A stretch of DNA of 64,000 bases, taken from Neodiprion pinetum (lineage: Eukaryota > Arthropoda > Insecta > Hymenoptera > Diprionidae). Within the stretch, counting starts at the first letter, position 1. Each line of letters opens with the position of its first letter. This document shows, in pieces, positions 10,671-22,185 of this stretch. The translations under genes and the position numbers were made by a program. The notes under the pieces were generated by a model, which did not search any database, was not told where the DNA came from, and worked only from the letters and a program-made list of their open reading frames with translations. Where the stretch lies: contig NC_060234.1 in NCBI RefSeq assembly GCF_021155775.2, positions 5,275,783-5,339,782 on the forward strand. Reading direction: 5' to 3'.

Positions 10671-11433
10671 AATTGTAGTTGTAGTTGTAGTTCCAGTTGC
10701 AGTCGTAGTTGTAGTTGCAGTTGTAGTTGTAGTTGTAGTTACAGTCGTAGTTGTAGTTGTAAATGTAGTTGCAGTTGCAGTTGCAGTTGTAGTTGTAGTT
10801 GTAGTTGTAGTTGTAGTTGTAGTTGTAGTTGTGGTTGTGAATCAAAATGTAGTTGTAGTTGTAAATGTAAATGTAGTTGTAGTTATAAATCTAAATGTAG
10901 TTCTAGTTGGAAATACGAATCTAGCTGTAGTTGTGAATGTCAATGTGGTTGTAGTTGTGAATGTAGTTGTAATTGCGAATATAGTTGTAATTGTAGCTGC
11001 AGTTGCAGTTGCAGTTGCAGTTGCAGTTGCAGTTGCAGTTGTAGTTGTAGTTGTAGTCGTAATAGTAGTTCAGGTTGTAGTTCCAGTTGTAAATGTAAAT
11101 GTGGTTGTAGTTATAAATCTAAATGTAGCTGTATTTTGTGATTGTAGTTGTAGTTGTAGTACTGTTTGTAGTTCTAGTTGTAAATGTAAATGTAGTTGTA
11201 TTTGTAGTTTCAATTTTAGTTGCAGTTGCAGTTGTAATTGTAGTTTTAAATGTAGCAGTAGTTGTAGTTGCAAATGCAAATATAGTTGTAGTTGTAAATG
11301 TCAATGTAGTTGTAGTTATAGTTGTAGTTGTAAATGTAAATACAGTTGTAGCCGTAAATGCAAATACAGCTGTACTTGCGAATGTAGTTGCAGTTGTAAA
11401 TGCAGTTTCGGTCGCAGTTGTAGTTCTGTTGTT
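10671..11433. repeat. Long degenerate (GTAGTT)n hexanucleotide tract
   Basis: About 760 bp are built from GTAGTT units with frequent variants such as GCAGTT, GTAAAT, GTGAAT and GTCGTA. In the centre near 10795-10835 the units are nearly perfect; towards the right they become a higher-order mix (GTAGTTGTAAATGTAAAT). The hexamer lacks stops in five of six frames, so it creates open frames on both strands, including one of 312 codons at 10552-11490 (mostly valine, then serine and cysteine). These are composition artefacts, not genes. The plus strand is rich in G and T. Confidence 0.95.
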
Positions 11434-13110
11434 CAATGTGTAATATTTTTTCTCGCACGCGATTCATTGATTAAAACGATAGTTCGGTAAACCACATTCT
11501 GTCGAATAAAATCACTGACATTCGTCGTTATCGACGTACAACGCGCCACCCGATTCTTTCGCATTCTTTTCACCATCCTTTTTCTCGGGTCCCTTTTCTC
11601 TTAATATGAGAAATGGATACGCGCCTAGCCTTGCAAATTTTCCAACCAATGCTGCACGTATGGTACAGTGGGATATATCCCCCCCGGCGCGCGATGCTCC
11701 CTCAGGTGTAAAAGAGGCACGCTCCGATGCCTTGGCAAGCTTTTCCGCATTATTGGGCTTCGCACCCCTTTCTCTGCTCTTCTCTATACCCCAAGTATAA
11801 TAATAATAGTAATAATAATAACATTAATAACAATAATAACAATTCTAATGATACAATATGCTTGCTTATGCCTGTAACGCGTACGCAATATGTTTGTATA
11901 CACATATTAAATACACAATACGTGTTTATTTATATTTATCATTCGGTGCACTGCGCATGCATGAAATATTATCATCGATTATCGTTTGGAATGTGGATCA
12001 ACTGAAAAGAGGAATTTAATTTACTGTTATTTCTGTCTGTCAGTGTTTCACACGTTGCACCGATTATTTTATTCTTTCTTCGAATTGTTCAAAATATTTT
12101 TGGAGGTGTTTCCTTGTTGAGCATCTTTGAAATCTAATATCTTCAATTTCAAATTACTGGTAGTAAAGTTTCAGGCTAATCAGCTGAAACACGAATTGGA
12201 GTCGAATTTGAGCGTCAAAAGAAATGTGGAAGTAGAAACGACGGATGATTGAGGCGATTTTCACCAACGATGGCGATCAAATAACAAAAGAAACAGCGAT
12301 TTTCAAGACACTAAGAGAAGCGTCCGCGGATACGATAAGCGAAGGAATAAAAACAAAAAAAATCCGAAGAACATAAAAATAAGCATAATTCCTGAATGCA
12401 TGGGGATAATAAACTGTGAGAAAAAAAAATAAATGAATAAATAAATAAACAAGAAATCGTACCGTGTGAAGCTTTCAAATTTCGATAATCGCATTTTGAA
12501 TTGTTGCCTGGGAGAAAAAAATAAATAAATAAAAATAAGAATAAGAAGAGAAATAAATATAAACGTATTCAAAATGGGACAAAAATATTATATTCACCCC
12601 GAAACATTTTCAGATAACATATATACATGTGTAATATATGTATATCATTACCTCCAGCAAGCCGCTGAAAGAATTGAAATGTAAAAAAGCCATGCATACA
12701 TATGCAATCGTAAGTCCTAGGTACCTGCTATAAATATTTAGCCACGTAAAAATAGCGGGAGAGAAATTGCAATGTAGTTTACGCAAAAGTGCAAATACGC
12801 GTTAAATCTACCACGAAATAAAAATCTTCGCTAATTTTTATCCATAAAAAATAAAGAAAGCTATTATCATTCCGTATTATCGCAATATATATTATTTGCA
12901 GTCTTGAAACGTTAGACTGGATTATTTTGAATCTTCCGCGTCGAAGAGAGACGTTACATTGTACGAAATTTACACCCTTAATAAATTGAAGATATTCTTG
13001 CGAAAATTTATCATTCACGCGATAATTTCACGCGCAAATTTATTTTTTTTTTTTTTACGCCAATTTTGACCTCAGCAACCTCGAATTCTCCCGGCTCAGC
13101 GTTATAAATT
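11434..13110. other. Unassigned DNA with one GC-richer segment
   Basis: The segment at about 11600-11800 is mixed, CpG-containing sequence with a 64-codon open frame but no supporting splice sites. It is followed by (AAT)n-like sequence at about 11800-11860. The rest is AT-rich with ATAA-type low complexity near 12425-12560. The end of this stretch has a good polypyrimidine tract and CAG (13074-13075), a plausible splice acceptor for the next block. Confidence 0.3.
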
Positions 13111-13248
13111 TTGACCACGATTTCTCCCGACGATTCGGCAGACGGGAAACCCCTGAAGGCCAGACCGGACCTTCGTTCCGTATCGAAAACTGGAAGCGAA
13201 CTCCGGACCGTTTTTCCAGGCTCCGAAGCCTTTCCTGGGACCGGTAAG
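13111..13248 (+). other. Exon-like GC-rich block ending at a GTAAGC donor
   Basis: An open frame with balanced codon use runs from about 13111 to ACCG|GTAAGCC, with the donor GT at about 13249. It encodes TISPDDSADGKPLKARPDL, then RSVSKTGS, then ELRTVFPGSEAFPGTG. A polypyrimidine tract and CAG lie near 13075, but a TAA at 13105-13107 in this frame blocks direct use of that acceptor. A weaker acceptor at about 13140 would be in frame. The peptide RSVSKTGS also occurs in the exon at 1115-1265 with different codons. It may be a small exon, an untranslated exon or an old exon remnant. The open frame can be read on to about 13548, but the later part looks less coding. Confidence 0.27.
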
Positions 13249-13590
13249 CCAGGGAAATTTTGCCGACGGCGCCACGAGTGGTACGGAAATTCGCTGTTTG
13301 CAGGGTCAGCGTACCTGCCTTCCTATTTTAACAGAGTTTTGTCCGTGTCTAGTATCGATCACCCTCTCATTGCCTCCGATGCGCCGCTCCCGACCTCCCT
13401 TACACTCCAAGGTTCATCTGCATGCGTGCAGCAGTCTCGAGTGTCTGTTAAAAACGTGCAATTTCCTTTTTGCAAATTTTCAAACCACCGTTATCATCGA
13501 GCTTCGGTTGATTTTACGCGGATTTCAAAACCGCCGGAATACCGATAATTTTTAGAATTTTTAATGGAAATCGTGGAAACAATTTGGACA
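13249..13590. other. GC-richer flank of the exon-like block; nothing definite
   Basis: Mixed sequence continues to about 13550 on both sides of a possible plus-strand acceptor (TGTTTGCAG near 13300) and a possible minus-strand donor (GCAG|GTACGC near 13316). No frame is convincing. Confidence 0.2.
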
Positions 13591-13772
13591 ATGAGAAATA
13601 TTTTATTTGTTACAGTAACGAGAAAAATTGAGTAAAACAGGTGTCGTTGAAAAAACTGTTTGAATATTGTTGGAATTACGAAAAACGTTTTTGGTAATCG
13701 CAACGCAAAATCAGTTTCCGAGGTTTACTCTACGTTTTTTAGTTGAACGAGGCTTTAAATGAAGTTATAAAT
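13591..13772 (-). mobile_element. Family A MITE, 3' part, inverted
   Basis: Reverse-complement match to the Family A 3' end. It runs from TGAGAAATATTTTATTTGTT through AAAAATTGAGTAAAACAGGT and TGTTTGAATATTGTTGGAAT to GGTTTACTCTACG and the equivalent of the TTGACGTTAAAGCC segment. A piece between the CGTTTTTCG and GGTCATTGCAACGC equivalents is deleted, and the 5' half is absent. Confidence 0.8.
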
Positions 13773-15820
13773 TTATCACGTGAAATTTTACCATCGATCT
13801 ATCTCTGAAATTCTGAGTCATAATTTTCGAAAATATATTTCGGATCAAAACGGTTCAATTACCGCAATCTTGCGCATTATACGATTATTGAGATCTTCGG
13901 TGAAAAAGAAGACAAGGAAAATAAAATAAATATAGAAAAGCTTCTCGACCATTTTCAGATTTCTTTCATCCTCTGATGTTGCTTCTTTGTTTCTCTTCAT
14001 TTTCACGCCCGCAAGCTCCGGAAAAAAAAGGAGGCGAAGAAAAGTAGAATATGTTGCGAGGAATAAAAAAATAGGGGAAAGAAAAAAAAAACAACGCAGA
14101 TAAAAACTCTACTCGAGGAAGAATATTATTATACAATTTGCATTGCAAAGTATGTATTCGAGACAACGGTTACGTTTGTATACGGCATTGATAATAGTTT
14201 CCTTTTTTTTTTTCCCACCATCCTTCCTTCATCAACTTTGGTTTTACACTTTTTATCCTGTTCTTATTCTATTTTGATTTCATACCGCTTGTCGCGTCGT
14301 GATGAAAAACAATATCCAAAAGTTGGTAAAATTGGCGCGTTAGATTTATCACATACGTAAAACGATTCACAACCAAGACTATTGTTACACGATATATTTG
14401 ACACAAAACTCTTGTTATATCATGATGCAAATTTTCGCTAAAGCGGATAACAACGACGATTGTCGTCGAGTTTTTTTTTCTTGCTTTCCTTTCCCGATAT
14501 TCTCGTTTTCATGGCCTGTTTTGCCAACAGTAGGTAAAAAAGGGGAAAGAATAAGGAAAAAAAAAGAAAGACCGTAAAATTTTCACATCTTTGAAAATCT
14601 CTATACAAAACGTACGCTTATATCATATTCATTCGTGAAAATACGCCTATATATTCAATCGCCGAGACGAATACCGAAACTCCCGTTTATACTTCGGACG
14701 TAAATTCTCACCCCTCGCAAAGCTTTGCCATCTACGGAATTGAAATACCGCGACCGCATTCTTCGCCTTCCGCAGGTATATGAAGTTTTTCTTTTTCTTT
14801 CTTTTATTTTACGATTTCTTTATTTTTCCTTTTACCTTGCAGATCCTTCATCTTATTCCCCTCTCTTCGCACTTGAAAAAAAAAAAGTAAATCCGCTGCC
14901 TTTGCAATTTAATTCATCATCAGACACGTACTACTTTAAATACTCTATAATATTGACAAAAGCTTCGCGTTGTTACGTTAAAAGACGAGAATTATCGAAA
15001 CGTTGTGATGAGTTAAATTTATCGCAACGATAAAAATTTCAGCAATAACGTTGCTCGTATTTTTGGTAAAAAATGATTGAAAAAAGAAATCTATAACAAG
15101 TTACAGGAATGATGGAAAAAAAAAAAAATAAAAACTTTCGGCTCACCAAATTAAAAGTGTTTAACCATCGCTAGATTTGTGATTGCAATATTTTTGAACA
15201 GTTGATTCAGTGCATTTGCAATCATAAGATATTATTCGTATTTGTAAAAAAATGTTTCTGTTTCTAATTCCGCGACAACTTCAAGCAATTTCATTTTTTT
15301 TTTTTGCAACGAAGAAGAAGAAGAACGGAGTTTCTTTGTTATTTCCAAAAATTTGCCAATTTCGTTGGTAAAAAATTGGACCAATTATATTTTTCCATCT
15401 TTTTATTCAATTATATTTCAACTCGGAGTAGTGACTTCTAATGAGCTCATTATTTTTTTTTTACGCTCTGACTTACAATTAGCGATCGTTTCAAGATTAC
15501 TCGACCTTTTTCTGTTAATCGATTGAACACGACGATTTTTATTCTTATTTATATCAGGGATGAACAGCCTCAAAATACATTTTTACTTGAAACACTCGGT
15601 AATTATTAAGTGTGCGATACTTGTGTACTTGATACTGAATAAATAATTAAATAAGTAAATAGTGAAATAAAAATACCAGGTAAAAATTTATTTAGTACTC
15701 TTTTAACTAGAAAATACAAAGCAACAAATGTATTTTGTTCTTTTCCATTCTTCTTTTGCTATTTTTATCAAATACTTGCACTCCCTGCATCTGTGTGTTG
15801 CACGTATGTACACATACATA
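13773..15820. other. AT-rich unassigned stretch
   Basis: No exon, RNA gene or transposon was recognised. Several poly-A and poly-T runs and one purine run occur. The 102-codon open frame around 14725-15033 is mostly phenylalanine and serine from T-rich sequence. Confidence 0.35.
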
Positions 15821-16508
15821 CAGGGTGTCCCGATTTAAAAGACGCGTTACGTTTTCAGTCGACCTAATGGTTCAATTGGAAAATGTGTCCTATAAAGGTT
15901 GTACGATTCGTAGGGGGACACGTAAAGAATTTTTTTCACGCGGTTGACCATCGCAACTGTTAATGCTGGACCAGTTTTAAAAATAATATAGAATCGTACA
16001 TTTTTCGCTCAACTCAAATATTCTTTATTCGAAACTGAACTGATTTCTGAGGAAATTGTTTTTTTTTGTTTTATAAAATGAATAGTTCGTGAGATACGAT
16101 AAAGAATAAGCTTCTGCAAGACACGATGAATAAAATTCCTAATGCGTGGATAGAAATTCCAAAAGCAATCCATTTGAATCCACCTCTCCATGTATTACAG
16201 GATTTGATTTTTCGTCGTACCTCGCGAACTATTCACTTGATAGAAAAAAAAAATTTCCCGACAAAATTGTACATTTTCAAATAAAGATTTAAGTTGAAAC
16301 AAAAATGTACGATTCCATTTTTTTTCTTTTTTTTTTTTGATTAACTGGTCCATTTTCCACAGCCATCAACAGTCACGACGTTCAACCGCGTGAATAAAAT
16401 TCTTCACGTGTCTCCCTCCGATTCATAAAACTTTTATAGTACACATTTTCTAATTGAACCATCTGCTCGACTGAAAACGTAACGCGTCTTTTAAATCAGG
16501 ACACCCTG
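15821..16508. mobile_element. Foldback element, CAGGGTGTCC termini, TA flanks (mariner-like ends)
   Basis: The left end is CAGGGTGTCCCGATTTAAAA and the right end reverse-complements to CAGGGTGTCCTGATTTAAAA, with one mismatch in the first 26 bases. Arms continue almost to the centre: GTTTTCAGTCGA, GGTTCAATTGGAAAATGTGT and ACACGTAAAGAATTTTTTTC all have partners, and inner blocks around GAATAGTTCGTGAGA pair with TCGCGAACTATTC. Total length is 688 bp with arms of roughly 300 bp. Both flanks carry TA (CATA on the left, TATA on the right), as expected for Tc1/mariner-type insertion. There is no transposase frame, so it is non-autonomous. Assignment to mariner rests only on TA and the end sequence. 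Confidence 0.85.
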
Positions 16509-16691
16509 TATACGTATTGCGGACGCAAAACAAAAAAAAATAAAAACAGCTTAGAAAATAAGGAAAGAGGCCCGAAAACTGTCGAAGAAGCTCTACTTTT
16601 TACTAAGTTACTATTTTATATCTACTTTTAATCTAAGAAAAAAAACAAGTTTCACAAGAAAAAACTATTTTTTTTTTTTTTTGTTTTTCGA
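16509..16691. other. Short AT-rich spacer between two elements
   Basis: A/T-run-rich sequence; nothing identifiable. Confidence 0.4.
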
Positions 16692-17010
16692 CCGCAAAAT
16701 AAAATATTTATTCTTGAAAAAAAAAATCAACAATGCTAGCTCTCGGCCCACTTTCGGACCAGGACGAAAAATGATGTTTCGGGTCATAGTTTCTGTGAAA
16801 AAAAAAATGATCAATTTAAAAGCGATCCCTCTTCACGTTTTCTCACAATCTTATGATTTTCGACCTCGTGCAACCCCTTAAAAATGAAATAAAAATTTCC
16901 AAAGATTTGAGGTCGTATTTTGGGCCAAACGGAATCCAAAATAAATTGGACATCAAAATCGGAAGGGGTCAGGCCGATGGCCCGGCGAATTGACATGGAA
17001 TTCCCCATAT
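16692..17010 (-). mobile_element. Family C element, copy 1
   Basis: About 320 bp, closely matching 54120-54438. Shared blocks include CCGCAAAATAAAATATTTAT, CTCTCGGCCCACTTTCGGAC, GTCATAGTTTCTGTGAAAAA, CGTGCAACCCCTTAAAAATG, GAAGGGGTCAGGCCGATGGC and CCGGCGAATTGACATGGAAT. The end at 17010 reverse-complements to ATATGGGGAATTCCATGTCA, which resembles the ends of the foldback elements at 29928, 39097 and 50841. The strand given takes that end as the start. The other end (CCGCAAAAT) is not its complement, so C may be a half or derivative of those foldbacks. It lies next to TATGTATGTATA sequence. Confidence 0.85.
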
Positions 17011-17252
17011 GTATGTATAGTATTTACGTGTTGCGATTTATCGTCTCCCGGTTGGCTTGCCGCTTGTCTAGCCTCGGTGGCTGAATGCAGCAGCAGCCTC
17101 TGCACGTTCTGCACATCCACTGCATACATGCATATATGCATACCTATATCTACTGCCTGCAGCAGTGTGGCTGTGGATGCTTAAGTGCATCTGCAAGCGT
17201 TCTATACATTTTCTCCAGCGTCGCGTCGGTGCTGCAGTAATTTTATACATGC

Positions 17253-17290
<38 letters not shown>

Positions 17291-17483
17291 GCATGCGTAA
17301 AAGCACACTTTATATACATTTATATATAAAATTACGATACATGTATACATATAATACTTTACATACTACGTAGCTGGAATACGTACCACCTAACCTTCAA
17401 CTTTTTATTGCAAGAGAGTAGAGAGAGATGAATCATTTTTACATTTTTTTCCCCCAAGGATATCTTTCGTACACAATTTTCTA
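17011..17483. other. Mixed-sequence block then (AT)n microsatellite
   Basis: About 17020-17250 is GC-richer, complex sequence with repeated TGCAG, GCATACATGCATAT-type motifs; its open frames lack splice support. An (AT)n tract follows at about 17257-17292. It could be a conserved non-coding element, but no function can be read. Confidence 0.3.
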
Positions 17484-17915
17484 CGCTGAGAAAAATTTCA
17501 TTCGTTATGGTAAATAGAAAAATTGAGTAAAACAGGTATCGTTAAAAAAAAAAACTGTTTGAATATTGTTGGAAATACGAAAAACGAGGTACGCCTAAAC
17601 ATTTTGCGCTATCGTCGATCATTTTTTGGTACTTTCAACGCAAAATCAGTTTCCGAGGCTTACTCTACTTTTTTAGTTGAACAAGGATTTAACGCCAATT
17701 TATTCACGCGCGAGCATTAAATTTTCGCAACAGTTGCAAGAAGATCTAGCAACAGCGATCGTAACGAGAAAGAATAGTAACGGATACTAGACTTTCCGGT
17801 AACAGCTGGAAAACTAATTTTCATTTTCTACCTAGAAGTATATTTTTCGATTGTGGTAATAAATGAAAATAGTTAAGAACCGAGCGGTAATCGAAGCTAA
17901 AAATTTCTCTCAGCG
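17484..17915 (-). mobile_element. Family A MITE, full-length copy, inverted
   Basis: It starts CGCTGAGAAAAATTTCATTC and ends AAAATTTCTCTCAGCG, so the outer bases are inverted repeats (CGCTGAGA). Internal blocks match the consensus in reverse: CGAGGTACGCCTAAACATTT, GCGCTATCGTCGATC, CAGTTTCCGAGGCTTACTCT, GTTGCAAGAAGATCTAGCAA and TAGTAACGGATACTAGACTT. There is no coding potential. Flanks show no obvious target duplication. Confidence 0.9.
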
Positions 17916-19910
17916 ATATGGCTAATGAAATTTGTAGTTATTTATTTGTTTCTTTTGTTTCTCGTCTGCTCGAAGGAACAGAAATTTCAGTGAACGTTAC
18001 TGAGGATGGAAAAAAAAACTGTAATTTTCACTGAAAAACGAAAGAGAAGGGACAAAAAAAAAAAAAAACATCCAAAAAACATTCTACAAGAAAAATTGAA
18101 TACTGAGCAATTGATGTTGATTTTCAATAAAAGTATAACAGAACAAAAATTGAAATTCAAGTTTCTTACGATCAAAGTAATTTCGCGCATGGCAAGAAAA
18201 AAAAAAAACATTACTGCTTCGGTTTAATATTGCGCCAAGCGAATTCTAATCAGTTAACAATAGTGAAAGTAATGAATGATTTTCGTTAAACGGTGAAGCA
18301 TGCGATTGGAATTTTGGAAATTCTTAATATAAATTTAAATCGATGGTTGAATAGGCAGAAGAAGCCGAAAGACGCGCCGGTTTGTGCAGTAATTTCAAGA
18401 ATTTTCTCATCGCATAGCTGCTGAATCCTTCAAGCTTTCGACGGACCTCGAGTTTCCAACAATCTTGCATAGTTCACCCGCTGATCGATTGAATTCGTTT
18501 TATAAATTTTCTCCCGTTTCTCTCTTCTTCTTATTTTTCTTCTACTCGTATTTCTTTTTCGCCCTCTTTCAGCTTTTCATTCTTATTCATCTTCCAGCCG
18601 CGTACAGTGTTTTGAAATTTCAAGTAGTAAAGGCAAAGTTTGGCGGTACAAAACGAGCGCTACAAAACTTCGTCAAACTCTGGTATAAAGGAAGGGAAAA
18701 ATTTTCTATCGAACTTGGAACAGGAATTTTCTTTCCGGTTCGTGGAATATTCTCACAGCGAAATACTTCAAAGAATTTATAAACGTACAATCGCGTACGA
18801 TGCGTTATTTAAAAAAAATTAATGACTATCCGAGAAAGGATAAGACTTTGAAAGATCTTTTCAAATCGACATTCAAACATTCCGTGAAATATAATATACA
18901 AAGTTATTGTCGGATATCCAAAGTTTTGACACAAGCTTGAAATTTTTTTCTAAACATCACCGTGTACAGAATATTCTTTGGTCATATTCGACAAAGTTTA
19001 CGAAAACGACATTTTTCTACTCGCCGTGTAAATTTGACGTCAGTATTTTTGTGGTGCAACAAACAAAAAATGGCCAAGCTTTTTCCCTCCCTCGCTTTGA
19101 ATTTTTTCATACAATTCAACGAAGTTTTGCAATCGTTTGTTAAATTTTCAACCTTACCCACTAAAAGCTGGTCAAATTTCAGTTTTCGATAATGCCGTGT
19201 CACCGAACAATTGCGGTGAATCGATTCTCCGCGTGAATTTACCCCGTCAAATCAAGCGATGACAGTAAAATAAATTCCAACGTTCGAAACATTGATTGGC
19301 ACTGCTGCCACTGCCGCTTATTTTGCAGTTAGTTACTACAAGCGGTATAAAATCGTCGACAAAGCTCAGACCAGCTTTTCCCGCACCTGATAACTTACCG
19401 ACGGTGTTTCGACACCCCTAAGGTACGACCCTTTCTTATCTGAAACATCGCAACGCCATCTTGTGACAGTAGATTCGAAAAATCGCGACAAAGTTCAGCC
19501 AAGAATAAATTTGAACAATTATTGATTCCACCGAAGACTAAAGTTTGTTTTTTTTTCCCATCCCGTGTGCTTCCAAAATTCCAATTAAAATAAATAAATA
19601 AAAAAAATGGAAAAATTCCGAAAGGAAAGAATCATCTCGCCTCGAAAAAAGTTTCAAAATTTCCACGAGTTTTATCACCCGACATTTTCTTTAAATTAAA
19701 TGAAAAATATCATCTTTCGCGGAAAAAACCCGTCGATATTTCGTTTTTTTTTTTTTTCTTCCTCTCATTTGAATACGCGTTTCCTTTCGGTCCTCAAGAT
19801 TTGTTCTTCCTTTCAATATTTCTTCGCGGCGTTTTTCTTTTTTTTTTTTTTCATTTTCTAAGGAATTTAACCATAACATACACGGTATTTTGCATACAGA
19901 ACGGAACGAG

Positions 19911-19942
<32 letters not shown>

Positions 19943-20502
19943 ACAAGGTTGAGAAAACTAGAGGAGAAAATTAGAGAAGGACGAGGGATTTTATCATACG
20001 AATGTGAATAAAATTTTCACGAAATCCGAAGTGATAGATGAACGGAGGATGGATGACTGACGTGAGAATAGATGTTCGAATCTCAAAAAAATCCGCATCG
20101 TCATCCCGCATCTTAAAACCGGGGAAAAATAAACCGCAAGAAGAAAAGGAAAGATTTCTTCTCTCCGTTCCATTCTTTTCCCTTTCTCGTTTTTTTTTTT
20201 CTTCCTTTTCCCTATCTTGGTTTTCTTTTTCTCATTTTTTTTTTTTTTTTTTTTTTCCGTTCCATTCTCGCGTTTTCCTTTTTTTCTTCAGTTAACGCCC
20301 ACTTCACGCACGGACGCACTCACTCGCCTGTCAAGTACCATATTACGTAATGAAACTTGAGTTACCGCTTGGCCAGTCCACCTCCAGACCTCGACCTAGG
20401 TAACGGAAAAAATTGAACACCTTTAAATTGCTCGCCTCCTCCCCATTTCCCACCTTACCTCATTCCCCGTCACGAGTCAAGTTATTCCCCGAGCGATATG
20501 AC

Positions 20503-20506
<4 letters not shown>
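17916..20506. other. AT-rich unassigned stretch with long homopolymers
   Basis: It contains a 31-base A run (19911-19941) and many shorter runs. The segment at about 19290-19440 is more complex and includes TATAAAA near 19346, but no initiator at the normal spacing. No exon or transposon was recognised. Confidence 0.35.
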
Positions 20507-20578
<72 letters not shown>

Positions 20579-20580
20579 GA
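20507..20580. repeat. (GA)n microsatellite, about 74 bp
   Basis: Nearly perfect GA dinucleotide repeat with one GGGA interruption; a homopurine strand. Confidence 0.98.
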
Positions 20581-22115
20581 AAGTGAGAGCGAAAGAGAAA
20601 AACGGGGGAAGTAAAACGTGACAAACATTTCAAGCGAAAATATAACCAACTTTTGAATGCAAATCAGAGCCTTACAGATTCTTGGTTTATACTCTTTCAG
20701 ACTTGGTAATTTAAAATTTTAGTAATTGTTTCGTGCGATATAAGCTGTTATCGTCAAGATTATCGTTATTGTTAATATTATTATTATTATACAACTATAA
20801 TTTCTGTACGATTTTTTTTTTTTTTTTTTTTTTAACCCCTGTCAACATCTTGAAAGTTGAACAAAATTTGAATATCTAACACGTAAACGAAAAATCGGAT
20901 TTATGTAAGTTTCAAAGTTCTACGATCATCGTAAAGTGATATAATTTATTTCAGTATACAATTGGGAGGTGGTAAAAAGAAACGAAAATAAAACAGCAGA
21001 ATGTAAATGAATACAAATAATTGAATACAAGTAACGCGTGAATAATGATTCCATATCTGAGTTTGTAGAGGATCGATGCGTGGGAAATTATTTTTCTAAT
21101 CACTCCCATAAATCGTGGCATTGAGAGAGAAGCGGGGGGATTCTAAATCGATTTGCAATTTTCCCAACGGAAATTGGGCTGCAAGATGAAGAATCGAGGA
21201 AAAGGAAAATACGAAGTAAAAATTAATCTTTCCTCCGCTGGACTTTTTCACAAACGTAATTCGTAGAGAACGTAGGTTGAAAAATATATAATATAAAGAT
21301 GCCTCTTCTTTCACGGAATCTAAATTTAATAATCATCCATAATTCGAATAAAGTTTTGCCTGTATCAACATCGTCGACGAAGTAAAACTCAGTTTACAAA
21401 ACTACAAAGATAGAATTGTGAAAGTTTGTGAAACTCGCTTCGTAAAAATTTGCGATTGTACATTTTAATATTTTTCTTTTATCGCTGAAATTCTAATCTC
21501 GTCGCGTCAGAAAAGAGGAAGAGAGAGAAAAAAAAAAAAAGAAAAACTAGTACAAATTGCTTGGCATCATTTTTTTTCGATCTTCGGATACTTGAATCAA
21601 ACGATCGCATATCCATTTTCAACGCGTCGACGCGTTTCTCAGATAAAATTTTCCAACGAAATTCGTCTCGAATTTCAAAATCTATCTTCCGACATCGGCG
21701 CGATATCCGAAACCGCGGATCTTCACGAATTTAATGCACGTCTAAAATAAATAGAACATCAAAGCCAAAAGCGGACAATCCATTCAAAAATACACAATTT
21801 ATCTTTCACCCCAAATTCTTCGAACAACAAATATCTTATGGAATTCGGGAAACGGCGTGTAAAAAGAAATATATATATATATATACGTATATATTTACAA
21901 ACATAAAGGATGAGGAATGAATCAAAAAATATACAAGAAAAACACGATGACAAAGAGAACGTAACCTGATCCTCGCAAACGTTGCTCAAGGTTTGAAAAG
22001 TAAAGCTTGCCGGTAGAATCACAGCTTGCAAAGAGCTGGAACGAGGCGAGGAGTGATAAAAGGGATAGCTAAAAGCCGAGACCGAAAAGACGAAAGGCAA
22101 ACAGACCTTCGCATA
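20581..22115. other. AT-rich unassigned stretch
   Basis: No gene was recognised. It carries a T run at about 20813-20833 and (AT)n at about 21869-21884. The last 100 bases before 22115 become more mixed, leading into the possible promoter. Confidence 0.35.
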
Positions 22116-22148
22116 TATATAAGACCGCAACCAACAGAGTTCTCAAAT
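22116..22148 (+). promoter_or_regulatory. Possible TATA box plus initiator
   Basis: TATATAAG at 22116-22123 lies 29 bp upstream of the A in TCAAAT (22143-22148). This is the spacing expected between TATA and an arthropod-type initiator. Upstream DNA is mixed, CpG-containing sequence. Both motifs are short, so chance is possible. Confidence 0.25.
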
Positions 22149-22185
22149 CTCAAGGAACAACCTCAGGCTCGTCACACCCCGTATA

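Noticed and set aside
10552..11490. 312-codon open frame rich in valine, then serine and cysteine
   Set aside because: Generated entirely by the (GTAGTT)n repeat; equivalent open frames exist on the other strand and in other phases.
19346..19370. TATAAAA followed by CTCAGACC as a core promoter
   Set aside because: TATA-to-initiator distance is about 22 bp, too short for a normal core promoter, and no transcript feature follows.
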